From positions 1 through 64,000 of the forward strand of contig JAPPJY010000034.1 of the NCBI GenBank assembly GCA_028874335.1: a DNA stretch of 64,000 nt. Direction: 5' to 3'. The translations under genes and the position numbers were made by a program. This document shows, one piece after another, positions 46,555-56,200 of the stretch; the stretch's first letter is position 1; the number at the start of each line of letters is the position of its first letter. The stretch is from Gemmatimonadota bacterium. Its GTDB lineage: Bacteria; Latescibacterota; UBA2968; GCA-2709665. The notes under the pieces were generated by a model. The model saw nothing but the letters and a program-made list of their open reading frames with translations. It did no database searches and was not told the DNA's origin.

Positions 46555-47328
46555 TCACTCGGCCTGAGACTGTCGGAGGGTGAAGAATCGACACTCGCCG
46601 CGATCGCACAATGCGGTAATCGTGTTCGTACTGGCGTAACGACCCCGGATTCCGTCAATCGAAAGCTCCATGACCAGTCTGTATTCGCCGGAGGCGGCAG
46701 GGGTGTATCCGCACATTCTTCGTACCCGTCTCGTGCTCGGAATATCGGTCCAGGAACTGGCGGAACTGTCTCTCTTCTGCCAGTGAGAGAAGTGAATCCT
46801 GTACGTGACGTCATTTATGGTTGCCTCCGTCCAACCGAGGCAACTTAAGGGGAGCGAGGAGACAGGCCGCCACACGATCCGGCCGGGAGTCACGCTGATC
46901 CAATCCAGCGGTTCATAGGGTCCAGTCAGATTCGGGTCGAGGGATTCAACGTACACCCGGAATCGCCGGGTTGCGCTCAATCCGCCCGGGTCCGTGGCCT
47001 TCACCGTGATCGTCGCATCGCCCGGCGATACGGACTTGACGGTCAACGTGGAAACGGACATGACGACCGCCGCCACGGATTTGTCGCTTGACACCGCTGA
47101 GAACGACAATGCGTCTCCATCCCCGTCCCGGAAGTAACCGGAGACGTCCAGCACAGCGTCTCGCTCGCCCCGGATCAGATCCAGGTCGGCGATGTCATCT
47201 ACGGCCCTCGGCGCCTGATTCGGGCTTTCCGCTTCAGTGGGTCCGGTTGCCATATCGCCGTCTCCGCAGGCCGCGCTCATCAGAAGCGCCAATAGAGCAA
47301 TGCGCTCTGACCCGTGAATGTGCTCCAC
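46555..47328 (-). CDS. Lipoprotein with Ig/cadherin-like domain
   Basis: 257 residues. Lipoprotein signal peptide (RIALLALLMSAACGDGD), then a region that starts NQAPRAVDDIADLDLIRGE and continues with VSGYFRDGDGDALSFSAVSS and ATITVKATDPGG, the layout of bacterial Ig/cadherin-like domains found in adhesive surface proteins. The second half (WISVTPGRIVWRPVSS ... RRVRRMCGYTPAASGEYRLVMEL) is unknown and holds several cysteines. The GTG at 47328 has GAGAGG about 6 nt upstream. It is followed by the orphan dockerin-like fragment and might once have been joined to it. Confidence 0.65.
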   Translation of the reverse strand: MEHIHGSERIALLALLMSAACGDGDMATGPTEAESPNQAPRAVDDIADLDLIRGERDAVLDVSGYFRDGDGDALSFSAVSSDKSVAAVVMSVSTLTVKSVSPGDATITVKATDPGGLSATRRFRVYVESLDPNLTGPYEPLDWISVTPGRIVWRPVSSLPLSCLGWTEATINDVTYRIHFSHWQKRDSSASSWTDIPSTRRVRRMCGYTPAASGEYRLVMELSIDGIRGRYASTNTITALCDRGECRFFTLRQSQAE

Positions 47329-47493
47329 TCCAAACCTCTCTAACCTGCCGACACCGTCCCACGATAGTTCATTTACGCATGCGGCTGAGACGGTGGCTGA
47401 TGGTGGACCGAATGGGCTGTGGACCGGAGGATGAATCAGCTATACCGGGAGACAGTGAAGACTTTGCCGATAAAACCACCTTGCGATGGTCAC

Positions 47494-47925
47494 TTATTCG
47501 ACCGAGTGTGCGGCGAGAAACATGGATTTTTCCAGGGACTTGAAGAAGTTCAGGTAAATGACTGGATCTCGGACTGGTCGACCGTAGTACGCGTTCATCC
47601 GCACCAACACTTGCGTTTCACCTCTTGGACGAACCGTTACTGTCAATCGCAGTGGATATTTGTCGACTCTCCTGGCAGTGATCGTTCCAAGCGCTTCATC
47701 CGCTTTTTTGATGACAAAGCCGAAATCCTGAAGTGTGGCTACAATGGCCCTCAACGTCTTGTTCTCATCACTGGTGTCGAACGCGCGGGTTTGCATGGCG
47801 CGAATTTCCAGCTGACTTTCAACTAATGTTACCCTTGGCGTTTCTCTTGCGTCCGACAGTGGCACTACGACACACAGCCCGATCGATGCTGCAACCGCGG
47901 TCGGCAGTATCCTCGAAATGGTCAT
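47494..47925 (-). CDS. Exported small protein of the 'MQTRAFDT' paralog family, member 1
   Basis: 143 residues. Signal peptide (RILPTAVAASIGLCVVVPLSDA) without a lipobox cysteine. The mature part contains RAMQTRAFDTSDENKTLRAI, LQDFGFVIKKADEALGTI, TVTVRPRGETQVLVRM and FFKSLEKSMFLAAH. These segments are shared by the next three genes upstream. Related lipoproteins with a TLQDLGF-x-IDE signature occur in other Gram-negatives with unknown function. The ATG at 47925 is supported by the signal peptide; the frame is open to 47985. It is the only one of the four without a lipid anchor. Confidence 0.68.
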   Translation of the reverse strand: MTISRILPTAVAASIGLCVVVPLSDARETPRVTLVESQLEIRAMQTRAFDTSDENKTLRAIVATLQDFGFVIKKADEALGTITARRVDKYPLRLTVTVRPRGETQVLVRMNAYYGRPVRDPVIYLNFFKSLEKSMFLAAHSVE

Positions 47926-47981
47926 GATCCTATACCCGTAGTATGTCGTACAGCGTCGGTATGACTGACTGTTATCGTCGC

Positions 47982-48407
47982 TCAATCAACCTCGTGAGCG
48001 GTCAGAAACATCGATTTTTCCAGATACGAAAAGAACTTCTGATACGCTGACGGATCTTCGACTCCCTTACGGTTGTATTCCATATTCGCGCGGACCAACA
48101 CCTGTGTTTCGCCTTTTGGACGTACGGTTACCGTCATTTGCAGCCAGTCAGTCCTTCTTGTAGCGCTGACCAGTCCAAGAACCTTGTTTGCTTCGTCTAT
48201 TAGAAAGTCGAAGTCCTGAAGTGTGGATATTACACTCCTGAGCGCTTTTTTTTCGTCCTTGGTGTCAAATGCACGGGTCTGCACGCTCCGCAGGTTAATT
48301 TGACTGGTGTCCAACTTCATCAATTGCCTTTTGGGAGTTGCACATCCGGACAACCCGGCTGAAATCGTGGTGACAATTGCAGTGAACGCTATCCTGGAAA
48401 ATCCCAT
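47982..48407 (-). CDS. Lipoprotein of the 'MQTRAFDT' paralog family, member 2
   Basis: 141 residues. Signal peptide with lipobox LSGC (AIVTTISAGLSGCATPK). Mature part: INLRSVQTRAFDTKDEKKAL, VISTLQDFDFLIDEANKVLG, MTVTVRPKGETQVLVRANME and KFFSYLEKSMFLTAHEVD. A predicted alpha/beta fold with a helix carrying LQD-F-F-IDEA, then strands with VTVRPKGETQVLVR. No aspartate after the Cys, so outer-membrane targeting is expected. 56 nt separate it from member 1. Function unknown. Confidence 0.68.
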   Translation of the reverse strand: MGFSRIAFTAIVTTISAGLSGCATPKRQLMKLDTSQINLRSVQTRAFDTKDEKKALRSVISTLQDFDFLIDEANKVLGLVSATRRTDWLQMTVTVRPKGETQVLVRANMEYNRKGVEDPSAYQKFFSYLEKSMFLTAHEVD

Positions 48408-48475
48408 ATTGCTGTTTCCCTGGTAAATCGCCGCTTGTATGGAAGCGACGAGATTAGTGCAGAAATAGCATCCAC

Positions 48476-48925
48476 TCAGTCAGCTTCGTGAGCGGTCAGG
48501 AAAATCGATTTTTCCAAAACGTTGAAGAAATTCTGATATACCAGCGGGTTTCTTACGGCTTTCTCGTCGAACTGCGCGTTCGCTCGCACCAACAGCTGGG
48601 TTTCGCCCTTTGGCCGAACCGTAACGGTGATGAGGAGTGGGAGTTTTTTCTTACTGAACAACTCATACTTTATGTCCGTTGTTCGGGCACTGACCGTTCC
48701 GATCACTTCATTCGCCTCATTCACGATATAGCCAAGGTCCTGAAGTGTGGATATCACCGTTCTGAGCATGCTTTCTTTTTTTGTCGTGTCGAATGCACGG
48801 GTCTGCATGCTCCGCAACTCGACCTGGCTTTCATCCATTTTCAACAGATGTTCTTTTGATGACGCGCACGCGGAGCAGACGAACAATGCGCCAATCGCGA
48901 TCGCCAATTTCCCGGTAGATTTCAT
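48476..48925 (-). CDS. Lipoprotein of the 'MQTRAFDT' paralog family, member 3
   Basis: 149 residues. Lipobox region ALFVCSACASSK. Mature part: VELRSMQTRAFDTTKKESM, TVISTLQDLGYIVNEANEVIG, a short insertion IKYELFSKKKLP, then TVTVRPKGETQLLVRANAQF and FFNVLEKSIFLTAHEAD. It is closest to member 2. Its ATG overlaps the stop of member 4 (ATGA), so both are translated together. The shared C-terminal (S/L)EKS-FL-AH motif is conserved in all four members. Confidence 0.7.
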   Translation of the reverse strand: MKSTGKLAIAIGALFVCSACASSKEHLLKMDESQVELRSMQTRAFDTTKKESMLRTVISTLQDLGYIVNEANEVIGTVSARTTDIKYELFSKKKLPLLITVTVRPKGETQLLVRANAQFDEKAVRNPLVYQNFFNVLEKSIFLTAHEAD

Positions 48926-49536
48926 ATTTCCTGCCCTTCCAGCAGTATTGATTTTGAGAGAAGACCGAAGAACTTCTGATACATCTCCGGCTCATCCAGG
49001 CTTTGGAGCCGGGCGACTTCGTCATCCGTATTCCAGACAATCCGCTGAAACGTCACCCTGACAAAGTGTGTTTTGCCCTTATCTTCCGACGTCGCCGGGC
49101 GGATGACAACAGAAGCCCACAGCTTTTGATAGTCGTCAACAGCCGGAACATAGAAAATATCTTCGAACGCATCTCCGTCCTGAGAAGCGACCGCAGCCAG
49201 AACAGCGACTACGAATGTCGTCGCACCAATAAGCACCTGCCCCGCGCGCTGTGCTGCGTCAGGATCCGCATCTCTGTCCTTTGAGCCAACGATAAGTCCG
49301 AGATTGGCCTCGGTCTCATCGATGATGAATCCCAGGTCCTGAATCACTCCGGTAGACGCCGACAGGAGATCGGCTTCAGAAATCCCTTCGTATTTTCTTG
49401 TCTGCAGAACCCGGTTTTGCAATGACTCCGGCGTCAGTTTCAGGACATGCGCAGGCAGACCACCCCCGCCGCAGCCTGTCACAAACAGTACAACGACGGT
49501 AACTGGCGGCAATAGACAATTCCCTTTATGGATCAT
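48922..49536 (-). CDS. Lipoprotein of the 'MQTRAFDT' paralog family, member 4 (longer, divergent)
   Basis: 204 residues. Signal peptide with lipobox VTGC (VTVVVLFVTGCGGGG). It keeps the family framework in diverged form: NRVLQTRKYEGISEADLLSA, VIQDLGFIIDETEANLGLIVGSKDRDAD, WASVVIRPATSEDKGKTHFVRVTFQRIVW and MYQKFFGLLSKSILLEGQ. A hydrophobic segment (VLIGATTFVVAVLAAVASQ) is inserted in the middle. This form is the one I recall as the widespread family type, so the shorter three may be derived from it. The ATG at 49536 has GGAGG 8 nt upstream. Confidence 0.72.
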   Translation of the reverse strand: MIHKGNCLLPPVTVVVLFVTGCGGGGLPAHVLKLTPESLQNRVLQTRKYEGISEADLLSASTGVIQDLGFIIDETEANLGLIVGSKDRDADPDAAQRAGQVLIGATTFVVAVLAAVASQDGDAFEDIFYVPAVDDYQKLWASVVIRPATSEDKGKTHFVRVTFQRIVWNTDDEVARLQSLDEPEMYQKFFGLLSKSILLEGQEI

Positions 49537-49598
49537 CTTCACAACCTCCATCTCGTCGAGCGCTACACAGACCCACGTTCACGCCTGGCAGACCGGTT

Positions 49599-50039
49599 TC
49601 AGAACCGGGATGTATGATAGGCGAAGTCTCTCACCTTTTTGTCTTCATCGAATTTTATGATCACGGTGAGCGTTCTTTGAGACGTCGAACTGGCTTCGGA
49701 TGAAGCTGACATTCCGCCGCTACCCCCGAGAAGAACGTCCGTTATTCGGCTTATCAAGACAAGCGAAGCAATACCGCCCGCACTGGACGAAAATGCCCTT
49801 TCCGTGGAGATTTTGTCATATATCCACACTTCCCGCCGCTCTTCATCGGTCGAGACGATATTCGGCGACCCCAGGACCTGGGCGACGTCGGCGCCGCTCA
49901 TACCAACTCGGATTTCCTTCTGGACGGTTCCAACGGTCACCCGGTCGCCGGAATCGTCCCTCACGGATTTTCGGTGATGCTGCGCAATACAACCCGCGAG
50001 AGTCAGTACGGCGATTAGCGAAACCAGATAGGCCTTCAT
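49599..50039 (-). CDS. BamE/SmpA-like outer-membrane lipoprotein
   Basis: 146 residues. Lipobox LAGC (LVSLIAVLTLAGCIAQHH). The BamE/OmlA signature VQKEIRVGMSGADVAQVLGSPNIVSTDE followed by REVWIYDK is clear: a helix-turn then a three-stranded sheet. BamE-type proteins support the BAM complex or act as small lipid-anchored adaptors. The middle contains an unusual hydrophobic stretch (SSAGGIASLVLISRITDVLLGGSGG). The ATG at 50039 has AAGGAGG 8-9 nt upstream. It heads the run of four exported paralogs, 62 nt before member 4. Confidence 0.85.
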   Translation of the reverse strand: MKAYLVSLIAVLTLAGCIAQHHRKSVRDDSGDRVTVGTVQKEIRVGMSGADVAQVLGSPNIVSTDEERREVWIYDKISTERAFSSSAGGIASLVLISRITDVLLGGSGGMSASSEASSTSQRTLTVIIKFDEDKKVRDFAYHTSRF

Positions 50040-50245
50040 ATTCAATTCCTCCTTTTGGATGGCGGGCAGATATCCTGCGCGTGGTGTGAACGGCACGGCT
50101 CAACTCCGCCGTCTGTAAACGAGAACGTGGTTACGTCGGTCATGCCGTATCCTGGTCATGACAAATGGAAATGGAGGCTTTATCGTTGACGTATACATCC
50201 AATATCGCTGTCAACCCCTGACCTGCAACTGTTGACGAGAGACGT

Positions 50246-53200
50246 TCATCGATCGTGAGTCCGGTTCAAACGTGTGGGCTTCAACTCGATCTGCCTGTAC
50301 TCGTCAATCTCGCCGATGGGTTCTGTCAGTAAGCAGTTAATGGGGATCTGGTGCTCGGATGCTATCGCCAATTTAGCCGCGACAGGAGAGGGTAGCGTGT
50401 ATGCGTCAGCCTGGCCGACGTCGACGACGTAACCCAGATCAGCCAGCGACTGGATTGTAATCGCGCTCAACGGATCGCGCGCCGCAACTCCGGGAGAAAG
50501 GAATCCCTCCATGAGTTCATTGGGGCCAAACACAGACTGCCTCCAATGACCGTCCCGTGTACCCGCTCCTCCTTTCTCATTCTCCACCGGTACCTTCCCG
50601 TCCGCGTAGTGCGTTCCGCCTGCGTCATTGAACGCCTCAATGGCACCTGCACCCGCGAAATGCGTATCGGCGCCATCCACCTCTACGGGAATAATAAAAA
50701 ACAGGTATTCGATTGACGGATTCTCCAACAGGCCATGGCGCTTCCAAACAGTACCGATTCCCAGACAGTGACCCATTTCATGCAGATAGAGGTCTTGAAG
50801 CGCTTCAAGCGTAAATTCACCCAGGTCAGAGGTATCGAATGTCATTCGCGCTACAATTGGCAATTTCGATTGCTCGCGCATTGTACGGGGACCAGCACTT
50901 CCCAGGGTTTCTCCCGGGCCGTCAATGTCGGCGAGGCGTGCGTAGATTCTCAGGTCATCTACAAGACCGAAAACCTTAACCCCCTCTATTGTACCCCCAT
51001 CGCTTGAACTGACGAAAACATCGGGGATGTCGCTCGTAATAATGCTCTCCCAACGCGCAACCGCGGCATTGAATGCTGCCGCGTGAGCTGCAGATGGCTC
51101 GTCGCCGACCCAAATGACTTCGATATTGAAGGCGTTGGGATCGGGCGGATCGGAAAGCCGCCACTCCTGGGGCGAGTCGTAGTTTTGCTCGCTGCCACAT
51201 CTGGCGCGTAAAGTGCCTGTGGTTGTTGAAGAGAAGGTCATTTCGATCGTGCAGGTACCGCCCAGGTGCCCTCCATCGTAGTTTTGCGTCAGTATGCCCG
51301 TATTCGACCCGGTATTCGCATATGTATAGCTTCCCGGATATGCATTGTTTTCCTCGAAACGACCGGCAGATTCAAACTCGATATAATAGGTCTCAACGGA
51401 CAGGATTTTATTTCTCGCAAATGCATTGAATGCGTTCTGATCAATCGGGGCAAAGCCAGGAGGGGGCCGAACGGTGGTGTCATTGCCCGATGGCGACCAG
51501 TCGCTCGTGCCTTCGTCATTGGTCGCCCGTACCTGTACCTCGTAACGGGTCTCAGGCATCAAGCCTGCGATCGTCGTGCTAAGGCCCGGCCCAATATGGG
51601 ACCAATCGGCGAAGCTACCTCCCATCGCCCTGTACTGCACGTCGTAGTCGTTGACGACGGGTCCGGTATTTCCCGGTTCCGCCCAACGCACGCTCAGGCT
51701 ATTCGATGAAGCCATCACTACAGGAGCAGCAGGTCGGTCCGGCGGTTCGTTCTCGTCGTTCAGGGTGATCTCCAAGCCGATGGTCGCACTGCCGCCTTCG
51801 CCGTCCTCTGCCCGCACGGTTACCGAATAGCTGTCTTTTATCTCATAGTTATACGTCACACCCGATCCGGTCATGAGTTGACCGCTATTGGACTGGATGG
51901 CGAAGGAAGAAGCATCCCTGCCCTGGAGACTGTAGGTGAGGCGGTCTCCATCGCCATCTGTCGCGCTGACCGGGTTTCCGATGTTCTGACCCGCGCCTGT
52001 GTTCTCAGCCAGGCTGCGCGTGGTGTTGGTTCCCTCACTGAATTCCGGGGACTGATTGTCAGTGGTTGTTCCGGTAACCGATGGCGACCAGTCACCGGTG
52101 CCTTCGTCGCTGGTCGCTCGCACCTGTACTTCGTAACGGGTGTTTGCAGTCAAACCAGTGATTGTTGCCGCTGTGCCGGTTCCGGTATGAGGCCAGTCGG
52201 TGAAGTTGCCGCCTGATTCTCTGTATTGCACGTCATAGTCGCTGATGGGAGAGCCGGTGTTCGTCGGCGCTGTCCAGCTCAGGCTCAGGCTGTTCAACGT
52301 TGAGACCGTGACTACGGGTGCATCGGGTCTATCCGGGGGTTCATTCTCGTCGGTGAGTGTAATGGTCACGGCGATGGTCGCACTGCCGCCTTCGCCGTCC
52401 TGTACCCGCACGGTTACCGAATAGTTGTTCTGCGTCTCATAGTCATACGAAACGCCCGACCGGGTCATGAGTTGACCGCTGCCCGCGCTGATGTTAAATG
52501 CGGAAGCATCCCTGCCCTGGAGACTGTAGGTGAGACGGTCTCCATCGCTATCCGTTGCGCTTATCGGGTTTCCGATGTTCTGTCCTGCGCCTGTGTTCTC
52601 CGCCATGCTTCGGGTCGTACTCGCGCCCTCGCTGAATACCGGGGGTTGATTGGGTGCGGGTGGAGGAGGGGTACTTCTCACGGTAACGATGACAGCGCCG
52701 GAGCAGTTGTTGCCCGTGTCGGATTCGCCGGCAACTGTTTCGACACAGGCTCCGTAGTAATATCTGCCGGCACTTGAGGGCGCTGAAACGAAATCCCGCT
52801 CATCACTGGTTTCAGAAGGATCAAGGGAGCTAACGTAGTCCGTACCTATTTCTGTATCGCTCCGGTCGATCGTTTCGTCAGTTGAAAGATAATAGCGCAA
52901 CGTCGTCGAAGGCGCCCGCCCGCCACCCTGGTTGCGGACCGTGGCGCTCAGTCTGATTCGCCGCCCGGGTGTCGGGGCGTTATTGTCGACCGAAGGCGGT
53001 TCGACGATTAAGTCGGGACTAAGAACAGTGACGGCGACGGCACCGGAGCAGTTGTTACCCGTATCGCTCTCCCCGCTGACGCTTTCGACGCAGGCGCCGT
53101 AGTAATATGTGCCTTTACTCGAAGGCGCCCTCAAACGAACAGATTCATCACTGCTTGCAGCAGCATCAAGGCGGCTCACATAGTCGGTGCCCACTTCCGT

Positions 53201-56200
53201 GTCACTGGTCGACATTGTCTCATCGGTTGACAGATAATAGCGCAACGTCGTGGAGGAAGACCGCTCCCCACCCTGATTGCGAACCGTGGCGCTCAACCTG
53301 AAGGATTGTTCTGGTGACAGGGTGTTATTGTCGACCGAAGGTGATTCGACAATAAGATCGGGATCATTGGTACCGGTACTTCCGGTCGTGCCACTGCCCG
53401 ATGGCGACCAGTCGCCCGTGCCTTCGTCATTGGTCGCGCGTACCTGTACTTCGTAACGCGTGTTTGCGGTCAAGCCAGTGATTGACGTCGTCGTGCTCGC
53501 GCCCGTATGGGGCCAGTCGGTGAAGCTGCCGCCTGCCGCCCTGTATTGCACGTCGTAGCCGCTGATGGCAGGTCCAGAGTTGGCGGGAGCCGTCCATCGC
53601 ATGCTCAGGCTATTCGATGAAGCCGTGACCGTGGGCGCAATGGGTCTGCCCGGCGGTTCACTCTCATCAGTGAGGGAGATGGTCACGGCAATAGTCGCAC
53701 TGCCGCCTTTGCCGTCCTGTGCCCGCACGGTTACCGAATAGCTATCCTTCGTTTCATAGTTATACGTCTCACCCGATCCGGTCATGAGTTGACCGTTGTT
53801 GGACCGGATGGTGAACGCAGTGGCATCCCTGCCTTCGAGGCTGTAGGTGAGGCGGTCTCCGTCGTCATCCGTTGCGCTGACCGGGTTGCCGACGTTCCGC
53901 CCTGCGCCCGTGTTCTCAGCCAGGCTGCGCGACGCGTTGGTTCCCTCGCTGAATGCCGGGGACTGATTGTCAGTGGTCGTTCCGGTAACCGATGGCGACC
54001 AGGGGCTGATCCCCCGGGCATTGGTCGCGCGGACCTGTATTTCGTAACGGGTGTTTGCGGTCAAGCCCGTGATGGTTGTCGTTGTGCCAGTCCCGGTATG
54101 GGGCCAGTCGGCGAAGCTGCCGCCTGCTTCCTTGTATTGCACGTCGTAGTCGCTGATGGCAGATCCGGGGTTAGCCGGCGCTGTCCAGCGGATGCTCAGG
54201 CTGTTCAACGTTGAGGCTGTGACTACCGGTGCATCCGGTCTGTCGGGCGCTTCGTTCTCATCAGTGAGGGTGATGGTCACGGCGATGGTCGCACTTCCGC
54301 CTCTGCCATCCCGTACCTGCACGGTTACCGAATAACTGCTCTTTGTTTCGTAGTCATACCTCACACCCGATCTGGTCCTGAGTTGCCCACTGCCTGAGAT
54401 GATGGTGAACGCAGCGGCGTCCCTGCCTTCGAGGCTGTAGGTGAGGCGGTCGCCGTCGTCATCCGTTGCGCTGATCGGATTTCCGATGTTCTGCCCTGCG
54501 CCTGTGTTCTCTGCCAGGCTGCGGGCCGTGCTCGCGCCCTCGCTGAAAGTCGGTGCTTGATTAGAACCGCTACCGGAGCCGGCAGTGACCGGCAACGTGC
54601 CGGTGAATGCGGGGCCGTTATAGCTCGCTATGGCGCCCGCTCTCACCGTGAAGGTCAGCGTGCCATCGGTGTCCAGGTTTCCGCTGAATGCCAGCGTAAC
54701 GGCTACCACTGTATCGCTTACACGCCGTATTCCAAACGTGCCCACGCTTACTCCGGCAACGCCCGATACTTCCACGTTATCTCGAATATTGAAGACAAAC
54801 CGCTCGTAAGCAGCACCGGTCAGCGTCAGGGTGACCACGCTGCCATTCAATGTCGCCTCCGTCAACGGCCGTGGCGTTGACGCGACCACCGATTCCTCCA
54901 CCGCGGTAACGGGCAACGTCCCGGTGATTGCTGCGCCGTTATAGCTGGCTATGGCGTCCGCCCTCACCGTGAAGGTCAGCGTGCCATCGGCGTCCAGGTT
55001 TCCGCTGAATGCCAGCTTAACGGTTACCACTGTATCGCTTACACGCCGTATTCCAAACGTGCCCACGCCTACTCCGGCAACGCCCGATACTTCCACGTTA
55101 TCTTGAATGTCGAAGATTGACCGCTCGTAAGCGGCGCCAGTCAGCGTCAGGGTGACCACGCTGCCATTCAACGTCGCCTCCGTCAGCGGCTGTGGCGTTG
55201 ACGCGACCACCGATTCCTCCACAGCGGTAACGGACAATGTCCCGGTGAATGCGGGGCCGTTATAGTTGGCGATGGCGTCCGCTCCCACCGTGAAGGTCAG
55301 CGTGCCATCGGTGTCCAGGTTTCCGTTGAATGTAAGTTCAACAGTGACCACGGTATCGCTTACACGCCGTATTCCAAACGTGCCCACACTTACGCCGGCA
55401 ACGCCCGAAACCTCCACGTTATCTCGAATGTCGAAAATAGACCGCTCGTAAGCAGCACCCGTCAGCGTCAGGGTGACCACGCTGCCATTCAACGTCGGTT
55501 CCGTCAACGGCTGCGGCGTTTCGACAATCAGATTGGGACTACCATCACCGCCTCCGCCAGTACCGCTACTACCGGTCGTGCCACTGCCCGATGGCGACCA
55601 GTCGCCCGTGCCTTCGTCATTGGTCGCTCGTACCTGTACTTCGTATCGCGTGTTTGTGGTCAAGCCCGTAATGCTTGTCGTTGTGCCGGTCCCGGTATGG
55701 GGCCAGTCGGCGAAGCTGCCGCCAGTTTCTCTGTATTGCACGTCGTAGTCGTTGATTGCAGGGCCGGAGTTGGTCGGTGCCGTCCAGCGGATGCTCAGGC
55801 TGTTCAACGTTGTGGCCGTAATCGTCGGCGCATCGGGTCTGCCCGGTGGGGCATCGGACCTATCAGGCGAGACGGGATCCCGCGTATCGAAGTCCCTGGC
55901 CGGGACTCGATTCCCGGACGTCATGTCATAGGCATACAACTTTCCGTCAGATTGGTCCGCCACCCACATCGTCGTTCCGTCCGACCAGATGCCCGTCGGC
56001 TCGTCGTTCCCGGCGGCGTCCAGCGTATTGAAGTCCCTGGCCGGGACACGATTCCCGGACGTCATGTCATAAGCATACAACTTTTCGTCGGATTGGTCAG
56101 CCACCCACATCGTCGTTCCGTCTGACCAGATACCCTCCGGGTCGTCGTTTCCGGCGGCGTTCAACGTGTTGAAGTCTTTGCTCGGATCCCGGGCCCTCGT

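Noticed and set aside
50160..50230. TTGACA on the minus strand (50214-50209) as promoter of the BamE-like cluster
   Set aside because: The only TATA-like box follows after 13 nt, too close for a sigma-70 promoter.
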